This document shows, piece by piece, positions 1-8,020 of a stretch of 28,137 bases of DNA; the stretch's first letter is position 1; every line of letters starts with the position of its first letter. This DNA is from Prolixibacteraceae bacterium (lineage in GTDB: Bacteria; Bacteroidota; Bacteroidia; Bacteroidales; Prolixibacteraceae), in the NCBI GenBank assembly GCA_007116765.1, contig SKHV01000188.1, positions 1 through 28,137 of the forward strand, given 5' to 3'. The notes below the pieces were generated by a model, which did no database searches, was not told the origin of the DNA, and saw only the letters and a list, made by a program, of their open reading frames with translations. The position numbers and the translations under genes were made by a program.

Positions 1-2197
1 AAAAAAAGTTTTTACCTAATAATAACTGTACTTTTTTGAATTGTTCAACCCAAATTTTTTGCGATAACTCACTAAAAGGTCCGTCGAAATCGGGACTTGG
101 AAACGAAGCTTCAACCTGACTTATGTAGCAGTTTTTGAATGAGCTGTTGAGTACTGCCATTGAATTTAGTGAAACTGGTGTAAATACACTGGCTTCGGCC
201 GGATGGAACTTAAACCAAACATTGCGATAGCCTGTAATTGTTACATTGCTTGTGTCGTATTCTTTTCCCCAGAGCCTGACTGCTTCTGCAATAGCTTGCA
301 ATACTTTGTAGTGAGTATCGGGACCTGAGCCTTCGGGATCAAAAGCCAAACTTATATTTGTAGGTTGAATACGCCTAAGCATATTGAGAATTGGCTGAAC
401 ATCGCGGTCTTTTTCGGGAAGTTTTGTAAACACATCGCCGGTATAAAATCCAAGCCGTAAGTGCTCAATGTCCTTTACTTGTACTCCATAGTGAGCCCAT
501 ACCAATTCTTCTTCAAATTCTCTTATCATACCCTTAAGTTGTTGTATGTCGGCAGGGTTCTTTTGACCGTCGTAGCTCGTTTGAAGTGTATCAATTAGTT
601 TGTCAATTCTTTCTGTCAGCTCAGTAATAGATTTTACTTTATAGGTTTCGGTAAGAATGCGTGTTATGCGATGACAAATTCCTCTGAGTTGACCTTGTTC
701 ATCTTTGGCGGCAACCTGATTCAGGTAGTGTGCAACGTCTTTGTCTCGCTTATATTTATATCCTTCGTCAAAAAAATCAGGATAAAAAACCATTTCAATA
801 TTGCCTTTTAGAAGCAAATCCTTGGTGGATAAAAGAAGTTTGCTGAAAAGCTTATTGGTGACTGCGGTAAAACCTGAGGTAAGCACAGCAAAATGAAATG
901 TGTTTGAAGCTTCGCGCAGTTGCTGAATAATTACAGGGAAAATTCCCAGCATAATGTCGTCGTGGTGTGGACCGGTGTGTAAATACCTTTGGTTTTTTTC
1001 TTTTTTTAAGCCATTCGTTATTTTTGACTCAGTAGCAAGGATTACTTGATTTACTATATCTAGCGAAACATTGGGAATGAGTTGTGCGTATTTATCGTTT
1101 TTTAAATCGTCGAGTGTTAGTTTGTGTGCATATTTATCAAGTTTGACGCATAAGTCGCTTATTGCTCTTTCGGTTTTTTCAAAATTCCAGGGTGAGCTTC
1201 TGTAGTATTGATCAACGCTGTCGCTTAATGCCGAAGCCGCTCCTTCGGTAATATAGAAACGCGAATTTGGCAAGGCCTGCAATGCTGTAACAGGATAAAG
1301 TACATTGGTTTCATTTTCAAGGTTTTCTTTCACCGTATTTGCTTTTGCTTCGCCAGCCGCAAAGGTAATGGCTATAATATTCTTATTGTAAGTGATGGTT
1401 CCCAATCCAATAGTGATAACCGGTCGTTTTCGCGAGATTTCAATGCCTCCTAAATCGCTTGCACTTGCAGCTTGAGTTTCAAAATTTGTAGAGGTGAGTC
1501 GGGTTGTGGAATGATGACTGCTGCCCCGGATATTGAAAGCAATATGTCCGTCAGAACCTATTCCGCATAAAAAGAAGCCAATTCCACCAAGATTTCTTAT
1601 TTTATTTTCGTACTGTAAGCACCAGTTGTCAATTTCATAAATTGCTTTTTGCTGAATTGCCTCGGTGCTGTTTGCGGCTTGTCTGTATCGAAGCGAAAGG
1701 TCAATCGTATTGTTGGGGAATATTTCACTGTAATGTAGTCCCTGTGTAAAGTTTATATCTTCCGAATTGATGAGTAAAGCTCTCCGGGGATCAAGGTTGA
1801 AACCTTTAATGTAATATTCGTTAATGTAATAATAAAAACTATTTCGTTGATTGGGATCAATCGGGTAAAACTCATCCATTTGTACAAAATGTAATCCCGA
1901 TGTTTGGGGCTTTTCTTCTAAAAACAGCCCGTTGTCTTCTCTTATGCTTCTTGCTTTATCACTATTCCAGTTGTTTAAAAAGAACTTTGTCCATTTAATG
2001 AAATGTTCGGGGGTTTTTCCTGTGGGCAAACTGATAACGCCTTCAGGATTTTTACTTATCCATTCAATAAATCTCAATGAAGTTAACAATCCTAAGGTTG
2101 GAAAATTTGAAACCACGATGTAGGGTGTGGTTGTGCTGTGTTTTTCTCTTTCTGATAATTTGAAGAAGTGTTTTTCGATTGGATTAGTGATATGCAT
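1..2197 (-). CDS. NagB-like domain fused to PIG-L/LmbE-like deacetylase domain (3' end outside window)
   Basis: The reading frame is open from the ATG at 2197 down to the window edge (about 732 codons, no stop), so the C-terminus is missing. Residues 1 to about 350 resemble glucosamine-6-phosphate deaminase: a QMDEF segment (the active-site Asp region) and the signature GIGSDGHIAFN with D216 and H218. From about residue 400 a second domain begins with GPHHDDIMLG (410-414 PHHDD), the metal-binding motif of PIG-L/LmbE N-acetylglucosaminide deacetylases. In E. coli NagB the signature is followed by a catalytic Glu (NEP); here the sequence reads NIRGS, so this Glu is absent. The likely role is amino-sugar phosphate metabolism in the cytoplasm, but the exact substrate is uncertain. 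Long NagB-like proteins of this kind are, from memory, found in Bacteroidota. Domain calls are fairly sure; the reaction is not. Confidence 0.85.
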   Translation of the reverse strand, partial: MHITNPIEKHFFKLSEREKHSTTTPYIVVSNFPTLGLLTSLRFIEWISKNPEGVISLPTGKTPEHFIKWTKFFLNNWNSDKARSIREDNGLFLEEKPQTSGLHFVQMDEFYPIDPNQRNSFYYYINEYYIKGFNLDPRRALLINSEDINFTQGLHYSEIFPNNTIDLSLRYRQAANSTEAIQQKAIYEIDNWCLQYENKIRNLGGIGFFLCGIGSDGHIAFNIRGSSHHSTTRLTSTNFETQAASASDLGGIEISRKRPVITIGLGTITYNKNIIAITFAAGEAKANTVKENLENETNVLYPVTALQALPNSRFYITEGAASALSDSVDQYYRSSPWNFEKTERAISDLCVKLDKYAHKLTLDDLKNDKYAQLIPNVSLDIVNQVILATESKITNGLKKEKNQRYLHTGPHHDDIMLGIFPVIIQQLREASNTFHFAVLTSGFTAVTNKLFSKLLLSTKDLLLKGNIEMVFYPDFFDEGYKYKRDKDVAHYLNQVAAKDEQGQLRGICHRITRILTETYKVKSITELTERIDKLIDTLQTSYDGQKNPADIQQLKGMIREFEEELVWAHYGVQVKDIEHLRLGFYTGDVFTKLPEKDRDVQPILNMLRRIQPTNISLAFDPEGSGPDTHYKVLQAIAEAVRLWGKEYDTSNVTITGYRNVWFKFHPAEASVFTPVSLNSMAVLNSSFKNCYISQVEASFPSPDFDGPFSELSQKIWVEQFKKVQLLLGKNFF

Positions 2198-2319
2198 TGT
2201 TATTGTATTTTAATATTTTGTATGAAGATTAAAAATACCAATAAAGTTAGATGTTTTTGGCTTAATGCCGTAATTAATAATTCACTTTACGCAAAATCGG
2301 ATTATTAATCATTAATTCA

Positions 2320-2352
2320 ATTGTATTACATATTGAAAAAATACTATATTTG
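2320..2352 (+). promoter_or_regulatory. Putative Bacteroidota-type promoter for the aldo/keto reductase gene
   Basis: TATATTTG at 2345-2352 matches the TAnnTTTG -7 consensus, and ATTG at 2320-2323 lies 21 bp upstream, the expected place of the -33 TTG element. The start codon follows after about 55 bases. Seen by eye only; no transcript evidence. Confidence 0.5.
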
Positions 2353-2407
2353 AATGGTTAAGAATATGTGAAAAGGGATTTTTTAATAGTTTTTTAATTG
2401 GGGGTGT

Positions 2408-3337
2408 ATGAATTTTCAAAAATTTTCAGAAAAATCGGTGCTACTTACTGACTTGTCGCCTTATGTTTACGGGACAACCAAACTCGGAGACGATAAAATT
2501 TCATTTGACGAAAGAGTAGAAATGGCTATGGCAGCTATGCACACAGGTGTTTGGTTTCATACCAGCCATTGGTACGGCGATGCATTGAAAGTGCTACGAG
2601 CTGCGTTTGATGCCGACAGAGCCAGTTTGCCGAATCTAATTGTAAAATTGGGTGGTGAAAGTATTGACGAATTCCATGCCGACATTAAAAAGAATACTGA
2701 ACCGCTGGCCATAAACTCAATAAATTTGGGGCAGTTATGCCTGGGTGGAGATTTAGCACAGGATTTTGCAAATGGAGGAGAATCGTTAAAAGCGTTAAAA
2801 GACATTAAAGCACAGGGGCTGGTGAAGAGCTTTGTGATGGAGGTTTTTCCATGGACTTCTGACGTGCCTTACCGGGCGCTTCAGCGCGGTTTTACCAACG
2901 GGCTTATCGATGGTTATATATTTTACCTAAATCCATTGCAGCGCTTTGCCGATAACCGGTTGTGGGATTTGTTGAGAGAACGGAGCGAGCCTATAATTGC
3001 CATGCGTACAGTAGCAGGCGGGCCAGTGCATCGATTGCGCGACGAACCCGGTTTTGCATGGAAAGAGTACCTGCAAAAACGTGCTACCGAAGTGGCTCCT
3101 ATTTTCGAACGCTCGGGCATTTTAACGTGGACTGAGTTTTGCATGCGTTTTGCGCACAGTTTTTCACAGGTGAGGGCAACTGTTGGATCCACTTCGAATG
3201 CTGAAAATTTACAGGAATACTTATCTGCCGCTGAGACCATTGACCCACTTCCTTATGATATTGTAGAAGAAATTGTTAAGTTGCATTATAGGTGGAGCGA
3301 TGAGGAAGATGTGAAGGCAGAGCCGTGGAGTATGTAG
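2408..3337 (+). CDS. Aldo/keto reductase family protein with altered catalytic tetrad
   Basis: 309 residues, the usual length for a TIM-barrel aldo/keto reductase. Family landmarks are visible in order: the GVWFHTSHWYG segment (49-57, equivalent to the fDTAxxYG motif), Lys80 in LIVKLGG, GQLCLGGD (108-115, equivalent to the strand carrying the catalytic His), and the C-terminal NADP-binding segment ATVGSTSNAENLQEYL. Of the canonical Asp-Tyr-Lys-His tetrad, Tyr56 and Lys80 are kept, Asp is His51, and the His position appears to be Cys111. The protein may therefore bind a nicotinamide cofactor without standard carbonyl reduction, or use different chemistry. It stands alone, divergent from the NagB-like gene and convergent with the DUF5777 gene 12 bases away. 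Fold call strong; activity unknown. Confidence 0.8.
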   Translation: MNFQKFSEKSVLLTDLSPYVYGTTKLGDDKISFDERVEMAMAAMHTGVWFHTSHWYGDALKVLRAAFDADRASLPNLIVKLGGESIDEFHADIKKNTEPLAINSINLGQLCLGGDLAQDFANGGESLKALKDIKAQGLVKSFVMEVFPWTSDVPYRALQRGFTNGLIDGYIFYLNPLQRFADNRLWDLLRERSEPIIAMRTVAGGPVHRLRDEPGFAWKEYLQKRATEVAPIFERSGILTWTEFCMRFAHSFSQVRATVGSTSNAENLQEYLSAAETIDPLPYDIVEEIVKLHYRWSDEEDVKAEPWSM

Positions 3338-3349
3338 TTTTACAAGCTG

Positions 3350-4219
3350 TTAAAAGGTTCGCGATATATTAAATCCAAAACGAATATTCCCGTCGATCCA
3401 TTTATCGGTTGTTTCTGTAATAAAAGCCGCATCGTAAATTGCTGCGCTGTTTGTGAAAAACAGCTGAAATACATGGCCGCCGGTCTCAATGTCGAACCCA
3501 AGCGAAAGGGGAGCGGTAAATTGCCGCGAAGTTTCATCAGGTGTTATTAAATGGTATTCACCTGTAATAGCTACTCTATTTGTGAGTTTTGCACGCCACC
3601 CAGCCCCCAAAGCAAAAACATCGTTTTTGTCGACTGTCGTTTTTACAAGGTTTCGGTGTATATATGTGGGCATTAATTGAAACGAAAAAGTTTCGTTGAA
3701 TTGTCTCGAAACAAGCAATTGAAGCGTATAGCTCATCCGGTGTGCAAAAAGGTAATCGCTGTTGGTGTTAGCCCACCGAGCCGATGATATATTTGTAACT
3801 CCTAATAGCGATAAAGTTACAGGAATTGATTTTTTGCCGCGGCTTTGTTCAAGTATGGCATATTTTGCATAAAAATCGTAATTGCGTTTGTAAGTGCTGC
3901 GGCCAAAACCCAAGGCAAGTTTATTTAATATACCGTATTCAAAGCCGAATCTAACTGTAGCATTGTCGAGGCCGTAAAGATCCGGGAATCCCGAATTGAG
4001 GTAGCCAAAACGGTGCGATATTAAGAATATCAATTCCTTTTCGGCAGGCTTTTTTGTAGTGTGCGAATTTATAAGGTAAACCGATTTGAATGTGGTATTG
4101 ACAAGCTCGGTTTCTTCTTTTGTTTCAATTATTTCAATTAATAAATCATCGAGCGATTGGGCATGTGCCGATGTCGAAAAAATGACAATGCCAATCATGA
4201 GAAGGTACAATACTTTCAT
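3350..4219 (-). CDS. DUF5777-type outer-membrane beta-barrel protein
   Basis: The start at 4219 is chosen because it opens with a classical signal peptide (MKVLYLLMIGIVIFSTSAHA, then Q) and lies 10 bases after the upstream YceI gene; the longer frame from 4285 would run into that gene. The mature part (about 270 residues) is made of alternating short strands rich in aromatic residues, for example VRFGFEYGILNKLALGFGRS and VAITGEYHL, and ends in NIRFGFNISRTF, a terminal-Phe beta-strand typical of outer-membrane barrels. I recognise the pattern of the DUF5777 barrel family of Bacteroidota. Last gene of the five-gene exported operon. Function unknown; a role as an outer-membrane partner of the operon's cytochrome and YceI proteins is inference. 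Confidence 0.8.
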   Translation of the reverse strand: MKVLYLLMIGIVIFSTSAHAQSLDDLLIEIIETKEETELVNTTFKSVYLINSHTTKKPAEKELIFLISHRFGYLNSGFPDLYGLDNATVRFGFEYGILNKLALGFGRSTYKRNYDFYAKYAILEQSRGKKSIPVTLSLLGVTNISSARWANTNSDYLFAHRMSYTLQLLVSRQFNETFSFQLMPTYIHRNLVKTTVDKNDVFALGAGWRAKLTNRVAITGEYHLITPDETSRQFTAPLSLGFDIETGGHVFQLFFTNSAAIYDAAFITETTDKWIDGNIRFGFNISRTF

Positions 4220-4229
4220 GTTTATGTTG

Positions 4230-4781
4230 TTAGCGGTCAAATTCTTCGAGTTCAAAAACCAGCGACACCTCAATTTCGCCGGCAATATTATTTCTTACAG
4301 CTCGTGGTATTCGAATATTATAGTCGGCAGGTTTGATAATAAAAGTTGAACTTACATAGAAAACATTGTCCTTCTTGTGAAAATCACCATTAATTGAAAC
4401 GTCTTGTGTTGCATCTTTTAAGGTAAGTTTCCCTTCTAATATAACATTTTGCTTATTGCTGCTTTCAAAATCGAGCGATTCAAGGTTTTTAATTACAGCA
4501 TTCAGCGATGCTTGTGGGTATTTATCACTTTCAACATAGTTCTCGTTAAAGTGTTCTTGCATTAATGCTTTTTCGAATTGAAAAGCCTTCAATAATATTC
4601 TCGAAACAACTTCGCCCGTTTCAATGTCAACTATGCATGTAGCTTGATAATTGTGAGCCTCGATATTCTCGAGTGGGGCTTCTGAAAAAAACTTTACATG
4701 GCCTGTTCTTGTAAAATATCGTTGTGCATGCACTTGCAAGGTGCATATCACTATAATTAGAAAAAAAACTGTTCGTTTCAT
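4230..4781 (-). CDS. YceI-family periplasmic lipid-binding-like protein
   Basis: 183 residues with an N-terminal signal peptide (MKRTVFFLIIVICTLQVHA, cleavage before Q20). The rest fits the YceI lipocalin-like fold: repeated beta-strands, a KYPQASLNAVI segment, an ILEGKLTLKDATQDVSI segment, and the C-terminal run around IKPADYNIRIPRAV ending in VSLVFELEEF. YceI proteins bind isoprenoid or other amphiphilic ligands in the periplasm, and several act beside cytochromes. The gene starts one base after the cytochrome gene ends and is followed after 10 bases by the barrel gene, so it is in the operon. The ligand cannot be read from the sequence. Confidence 0.85.
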   Translation of the reverse strand: MKRTVFFLIIVICTLQVHAQRYFTRTGHVKFFSEAPLENIEAHNYQATCIVDIETGEVVSRILLKAFQFEKALMQEHFNENYVESDKYPQASLNAVIKNLESLDFESSNKQNVILEGKLTLKDATQDVSINGDFHKKDNVFYVSSTFIIKPADYNIRIPRAVRNNIAGEIEVSLVFELEEFDR

Positions 4782-4782
4782 C

Positions 4783-5154
4783 TTAGTTGTTATTTAGTTC
4801 TTGTTCAACCCATACTTCAATCTTTAATATTGTACAATCGTCAAGTTTTGGGCCAGATGGCGGCATCGGAGAAAAACCCGGCAAGTGTTTTATAGTGCCA
4901 AGCAGGCTGCCCGATTCGGCATACCTTTTAATGTTGTTGTAATCGCTTAAATTAACACCGGCTGTCGTATTGTTTGTGTTGTGGCACGACACACAGTTAA
5001 TTTGCATTACAGGAAAAACATCATTTGTAAAAGTTACATTGCTGGTGTCGCAATTATCCTGATTGTCTCCAAAATAATCTTCCTCGTTGTGATAAGTGCA
5101 TTGTGTTATTGCAAAAATTAGTATCGCAATCCAAAATAATGATTTATTTCTCAT
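4783..5154 (-). CDS. c-type cytochrome lipoprotein with one CxxCH haem motif
   Basis: 123 residues. The N-terminus is a lipoprotein signal with a lipobox-like ending at Cys19 (FAITQC). One haem-attachment motif, CVSCH, lies at residues 54-58, preceded by a VFPVMQINC helix typical of single-haem cytochrome domains. Met97 in FSPMPPSGPKL is the likely second axial ligand, as in cytochromes whose Met sits in an MPP motif. Extra cysteines at 35 and 107 could form a disulfide. It probably carries electrons on the periplasmic side of a membrane. Its start overlaps the stop of the OB-fold gene (ATGA, 5151-5154), which suggests translational coupling. Electron donor and acceptor are unknown. Confidence 0.85.
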   Translation of the reverse strand: MRNKSLFWIAILIFAITQCTYHNEEDYFGDNQDNCDTSNVTFTNDVFPVMQINCVSCHNTNNTTAGVNLSDYNNIKRYAESGSLLGTIKHLPGFSPMPPSGPKLDDCTILKIEVWVEQELNNN

Positions 5155-5588
5155 TCCCCGGTCATTATACAGTTATTCATTATTACATCATCAATAAAAC
5201 CTTTACATTCACCTTTTATAGAAACAAAATCACCTTTCACAACAGCTCTTGCAGCCAAAGCGTAAGCGCCAGTGAAAGAACAATTAACTCCAAAGAAATC
5301 TCCATCATCGGCAAGGAAAATATTGGCCGTGTTTTCGCCAATACTAACCGACTGCACAATGCCTTTTACTATTATCACTTTGTCGATGTATTTTTCTGAA
5401 GCCTTTTGGTTATTTGCTTGAAATTCGTTCATGATTTCGGATACGCTTAGTGCAAATTCTGCCTGCGTGTTTTCTACCTTACGATGAGGCTTATTGTAGG
5501 TTAGATAACCTACAATGCCTACAGTCATAAGTATTGCTGAAACGAGTAGAAATAATAGTTTAATGTATCTTTTACGACCTTTTTGCAT
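5151..5588 (-). CDS. Membrane-anchored OB-fold protein (tRNA_anti-like)
   Basis: 145 residues. A single membrane anchor lies at about residues 9-29 (IKLLFLLVSAILMTVGIVGY) after a basic N-terminus, so the rest should be on the periplasmic side. Residues 60-142 read as an OB-fold barrel: the segments VIIVKGIVQSVSI, NIFLADDGDFFGVNCSF, VVKGDFVSIKGECKGF and VIMNNCIM are the successive strands seen in the small tRNA_anti-like OB proteins of Bacteroidota. Three cysteines in the barrel might be redox-active or form disulfides. The gene sits between the T9SS CxxCH gene (4 bases upstream) and the cytochrome gene (4-base overlap). Partner unknown. Confidence 0.75.
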   Translation of the reverse strand: MQKGRKRYIKLLFLLVSAILMTVGIVGYLTYNKPHRKVENTQAEFALSVSEIMNEFQANNQKASEKYIDKVIIVKGIVQSVSIGENTANIFLADDGDFFGVNCSFTGAYALAARAVVKGDFVSIKGECKGFIDDVIMNNCIMTGE

Positions 5589-5592
5589 GCTG

Positions 5593-6384
5593 CTATTTTA
5601 TAAGTTTATAGCTAAATGCGCCTTCTTTTGTTGAAATAGTAAGTACATATATGCCCTTTTCAAGTTCATTTGTATTAATTGTGTTTTCGAATGCGCTAAA
5701 TTTTGTTTGTGTTAGAATTCTCTCTCCAATTAAGGTGTATAGATTGATCTCGAAAATTTCAAAACGCGATTTTACAATCACAAAATCAGTGGCCGGATTT
5801 GGATATATAAAAATTTCAGGGAGCGTTTTTTCAACTGTGAATCCAGTCGTTGGGGTTTGGGCAAACGAAATTGAGCTGGTGTAAATTTTGTCTCCACTTG
5901 TAGAACCATTGCCATCGGCGGCATTAATAGCAGCATAAAAGTTTATTTCACCGGCATTGGTCTCTGGAGCAAGCCAATCCATTTCCCAGGTAATCTTGCT
6001 TCCGGTGGGTGCGGTTCCAGCAGAACTGTGTGTAACGGCGAGGTTTTGGTTGAGCGATCGAGTTCGGCTATCGTCGGTGATAATGAATGCGCCTTGCTTC
6101 TCTTGTGAGTTTTCGGCTGTTATTTCAAAACCAAATTTGGCAGCACTTTCATGCTCGGCCGATAAAGTAATTGTGTATTTTTCACCGGGTATCCATCCTG
6201 TTTCCGGAATATTGGTGCTAATCCACGATACTTCTGTAACACTACTTGAGTGGCATTGAGCGCATGAGTTGCCATCAAGTGGTGAGCCTGTTTTCCTTCC
6301 GGGAGAGCCTCCGTTGTTTAATACGCCAGAAATTAAGGTAGTTCCAATTATTAGAGAAAGTGAAATAAGTAAAAGATTTTTCAT
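5593..6384 (-). CDS. Exported CxxCH protein (choice-of-anchor V / reelin-like domain) with T9SS sorting tail
   Basis: 263 residues with an N-terminal signal peptide (MKNLLLISLSLIIGTTLISG). The mature start, GGSPGRKTGSPLDGNSCAQCHSSS, has a CAQCH motif (41-45), as in 'choice-of-anchor V' proteins, followed by a reelin-like beta-sandwich (YTITLSAEHESAAKFGFEITA). Residues about 185-263 are a type IX secretion C-terminal sorting domain (IFIYPNPATDFVIVKS, then GIYVLTISTKEG, then KLIK), so the protein should be carried across the outer membrane and fixed to the cell surface or released. Whether CAQCH binds haem is not certain, because these domains often lack a clear distal ligand. First gene of the five-gene operon; it faces the AraC-type regulator across 106 bases. 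Confidence 0.85.
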   Translation of the reverse strand: MKNLLLISLSLIIGTTLISGVLNNGGSPGRKTGSPLDGNSCAQCHSSSVTEVSWISTNIPETGWIPGEKYTITLSAEHESAAKFGFEITAENSQEKQGAFIITDDSRTRSLNQNLAVTHSSAGTAPTGSKITWEMDWLAPETNAGEINFYAAINAADGNGSTSGDKIYTSSISFAQTPTTGFTVEKTLPEIFIYPNPATDFVIVKSRFEIFEINLYTLIGERILTQTKFSAFENTINTNELEKGIYVLTISTKEGAFSYKLIK

Positions 6385-6490
6385 AGTTTTAAGTGTTTGT
6401 ATATGTGTTATAATATACGAAAATAATATGCTATAATATCGCGATGATTCAAAATATTCAAAATATATTTAAAATTTAGAATGAATTTAA
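6385..6490. promoter_or_regulatory. Divergent control region between exported redox operon and AraC regulator
   Basis: Very AT-rich. TATAATAT occurs twice (6409-6416 and 6432-6439), 23 bp apart and each preceded by G(T/C), a direct-repeat spacing compatible with an AraC-family dimer. A second tandem repeat, TTCAAAATAT at 6448-6457 and 6457-6466, reads on the minus strand as two ATATTTTG blocks close to the -7 consensus and could hold the operon promoter. AT-rich chance matches cannot be excluded. Confidence 0.35.
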
Positions 6491-7369
6491 ATGAAGGAAA
6501 AAGGCAATATACCGGTTTATAGTTTGCAAAGCTTTAGTGTTCCCGGGCGCATGGGCCAGCAATACCAGGTTGAAATATTTGATGCCAACCGCCATTTTCA
6601 GGTAGAGTATCCTCACCGTCACGATTTTTTCGAGGTGCTTTACCTGCAAAAGGGTTCCGGTTATCACGTTATCGATAGCAACCGCTATCCAATAAGCCCG
6701 CCTTGCGTGTTTTTTATGTCGCCGGGGCAGGCACACAAACTGGAGCTTTCGCACGATATCGAAGGTTTTATTTTTATTTTTACCCCCGAGTTTTACCTTA
6801 TCAACTACAATAATCAGAATCGACTGATTGAGTTCCCTTTTTTCTACACCGTGCAGCAGGACAACCCACCCATGTTACTTAAACACGAAGCCGATGTGCT
6901 TTTTCTGGAACAACTTTTCAGCCGGGGTATAAATGAAGCCAATAAAAACGAAACTTCAATTAACCTGCTGCGCTCATTACTCGACCTCATTCTTGCCTTT
7001 TGTGCCAATTTATATCCTAAAAACGAAAAGGTAATGGAAACCGGTAAGGGGCATTTGCTGGTGAAGCGTTTTTACCAGTTGGTTGAGCAAAATATTCAAA
7101 AAAATTATACCGTAAACCAATATGCCGACATGCTTGCGGTAACACCCAATCATTTGACTCAAACCATACGGCATTTAACCGGAAAAACTTCGAGCGACAT
7201 CATTAAATCGAAGAAAGTATTAGAAATTAAGCGGTTTTTGGTACACAGTTCGATGGGCGTTTCCGAAATTGCCAACCTGATGGGCTTTGCCGACCAAAGT
7301 TATTTCACCAAATTTTTTAAACGCGAAACGGGTGTAACACCTTTGGCGTATAGAGCCGAGAGGGCTTAG
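6491..7369 (+). CDS. AraC-family transcriptional regulator with N-terminal cupin
   Basis: 292 residues. The N-terminal half is a cupin sensor domain: YPHRHDFFEVLYLQKGSGYHVID (40-62) has the His-rich metal or ligand loop, and VFFMSPGQAHKLELS is the second cupin motif. The C-terminal 100 residues are the paired helix-turn-helix of the AraC/XylS family, with YTVNQYADMLAVTPNHLTQTIRHLTG for the first HTH and the family signature MGFADQSYFTKFFKRETGVTPLAYR for the second. It is divergent from the exported redox operon and is the obvious candidate to control it (inference). The ATG at 6491 is used; an ATG at 6481 is in another frame that soon stops. Its stop abuts the stop of the toxin gene with no base between. 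The ligand is unknown. Confidence 0.9.
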   Translation: MKEKGNIPVYSLQSFSVPGRMGQQYQVEIFDANRHFQVEYPHRHDFFEVLYLQKGSGYHVIDSNRYPISPPCVFFMSPGQAHKLELSHDIEGFIFIFTPEFYLINYNNQNRLIEFPFFYTVQQDNPPMLLKHEADVLFLEQLFSRGINEANKNETSINLLRSLLDLILAFCANLYPKNEKVMETGKGHLLVKRFYQLVEQNIQKNYTVNQYADMLAVTPNHLTQTIRHLTGKTSSDIIKSKKVLEIKRFLVHSSMGVSEIANLMGFADQSYFTKFFKRETGVTPLAYRAERA

Positions 7370-8020
7370 TCAAATTGATTCTGTCGCTTCAAATAGGTCG
7401 AGTTTAATAATTTCCCAATGTTTATTTTTTGAACAAATTGGATCAAAATCTTTGTCAGCAAACTCAAAGTCGGTCAGTTTTTTTATAGATTCTTTTCGTT
7501 CGTGAACATAAGGATATCTTTTTTGATGCAGGAGTAACATTTCATTCAATGAATACTTTCTTAATAATTCATGTATATCCCAAAAATCTTTTTTACGCCC
7601 GCCACGAGTAATCACATCCATTTTCATTGCAACTAAATCGTCAAGGTGTGAAAGGCGTAATTCGTTCATATTTACTGCTGGTTTAATAAAAGGCTCAGTA
7701 TAGAAAACATCGAGTTTTATACAAGAATCTTTTGCTTTTCCTATAAAAAAAGATTTCCCCATGCCTACTTGTGTTAGGGTCAAAGAGTCAACATATTCAA
7801 AATTATCGTGTAGCATGTAGTCGATTTCAATAAAGTCAACTGCCCCGTATGGTAAATCGGTAAAAAGATCGATATCAATTGATTGACGGTGTCCGAGTTG
7901 CAGGCTCAAGGCTGTACCTCCAACGAGTCTGAATGTGTTAAATATTTTTTCATTCATCAAAAACTGTAAAGTTTCTAAAAGCAAAGTTGAAACTGTATTC
8001 GTGTATATTTGACTTCTCAT
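7370..8020 (-). CDS. AbiEii-like nucleotidyltransferase (putative toxin)
   Basis: 216 residues. The segment RLVGGTALSLQLGHRQSIDIDLF (31-53) holds the nucleotidyltransferase GG-T motif and the two catalytic acids D49 and D51; D104 in IKLDVFY fits the third acid. HLDDLVAMKMDVITRGGRKKDFWDIHELL is the helical C-terminal signature shared by AbiEii/MenT-type toxins. These proteins are thought to transfer nucleotides to RNA (tRNA for MenT) and stall growth or block phage. The start overlaps the stop of the HTH gene by 4 bases, as in type IV or II-like toxin-antitoxin pairs. All visible catalytic residues are present, so it looks intact. The cellular target is not readable from the sequence. Confidence 0.85.
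   Translation of the reverse strand: MRSQIYTNTVSTLLLETLQFLMNEKIFNTFRLVGGTALSLQLGHRQSIDIDLFTDLPYGAVDFIEIDYMLHDNFEYVDSLTLTQVGMGKSFFIGKAKDSCIKLDVFYTEPFIKPAVNMNELRLSHLDDLVAMKMDVITRGGRKKDFWDIHELLRKYSLNEMLLLHQKRYPYVHERKESIKKLTDFEFADKDFDPICSKNKHWEIIKLDLFEATESI

Noticed and set aside
4220..4285. N-terminal extension of the DUF5777 gene to an upstream ATG
   Set aside because: It would overlap the YceI gene and place 22 non-conserved residues before a clean signal peptide.
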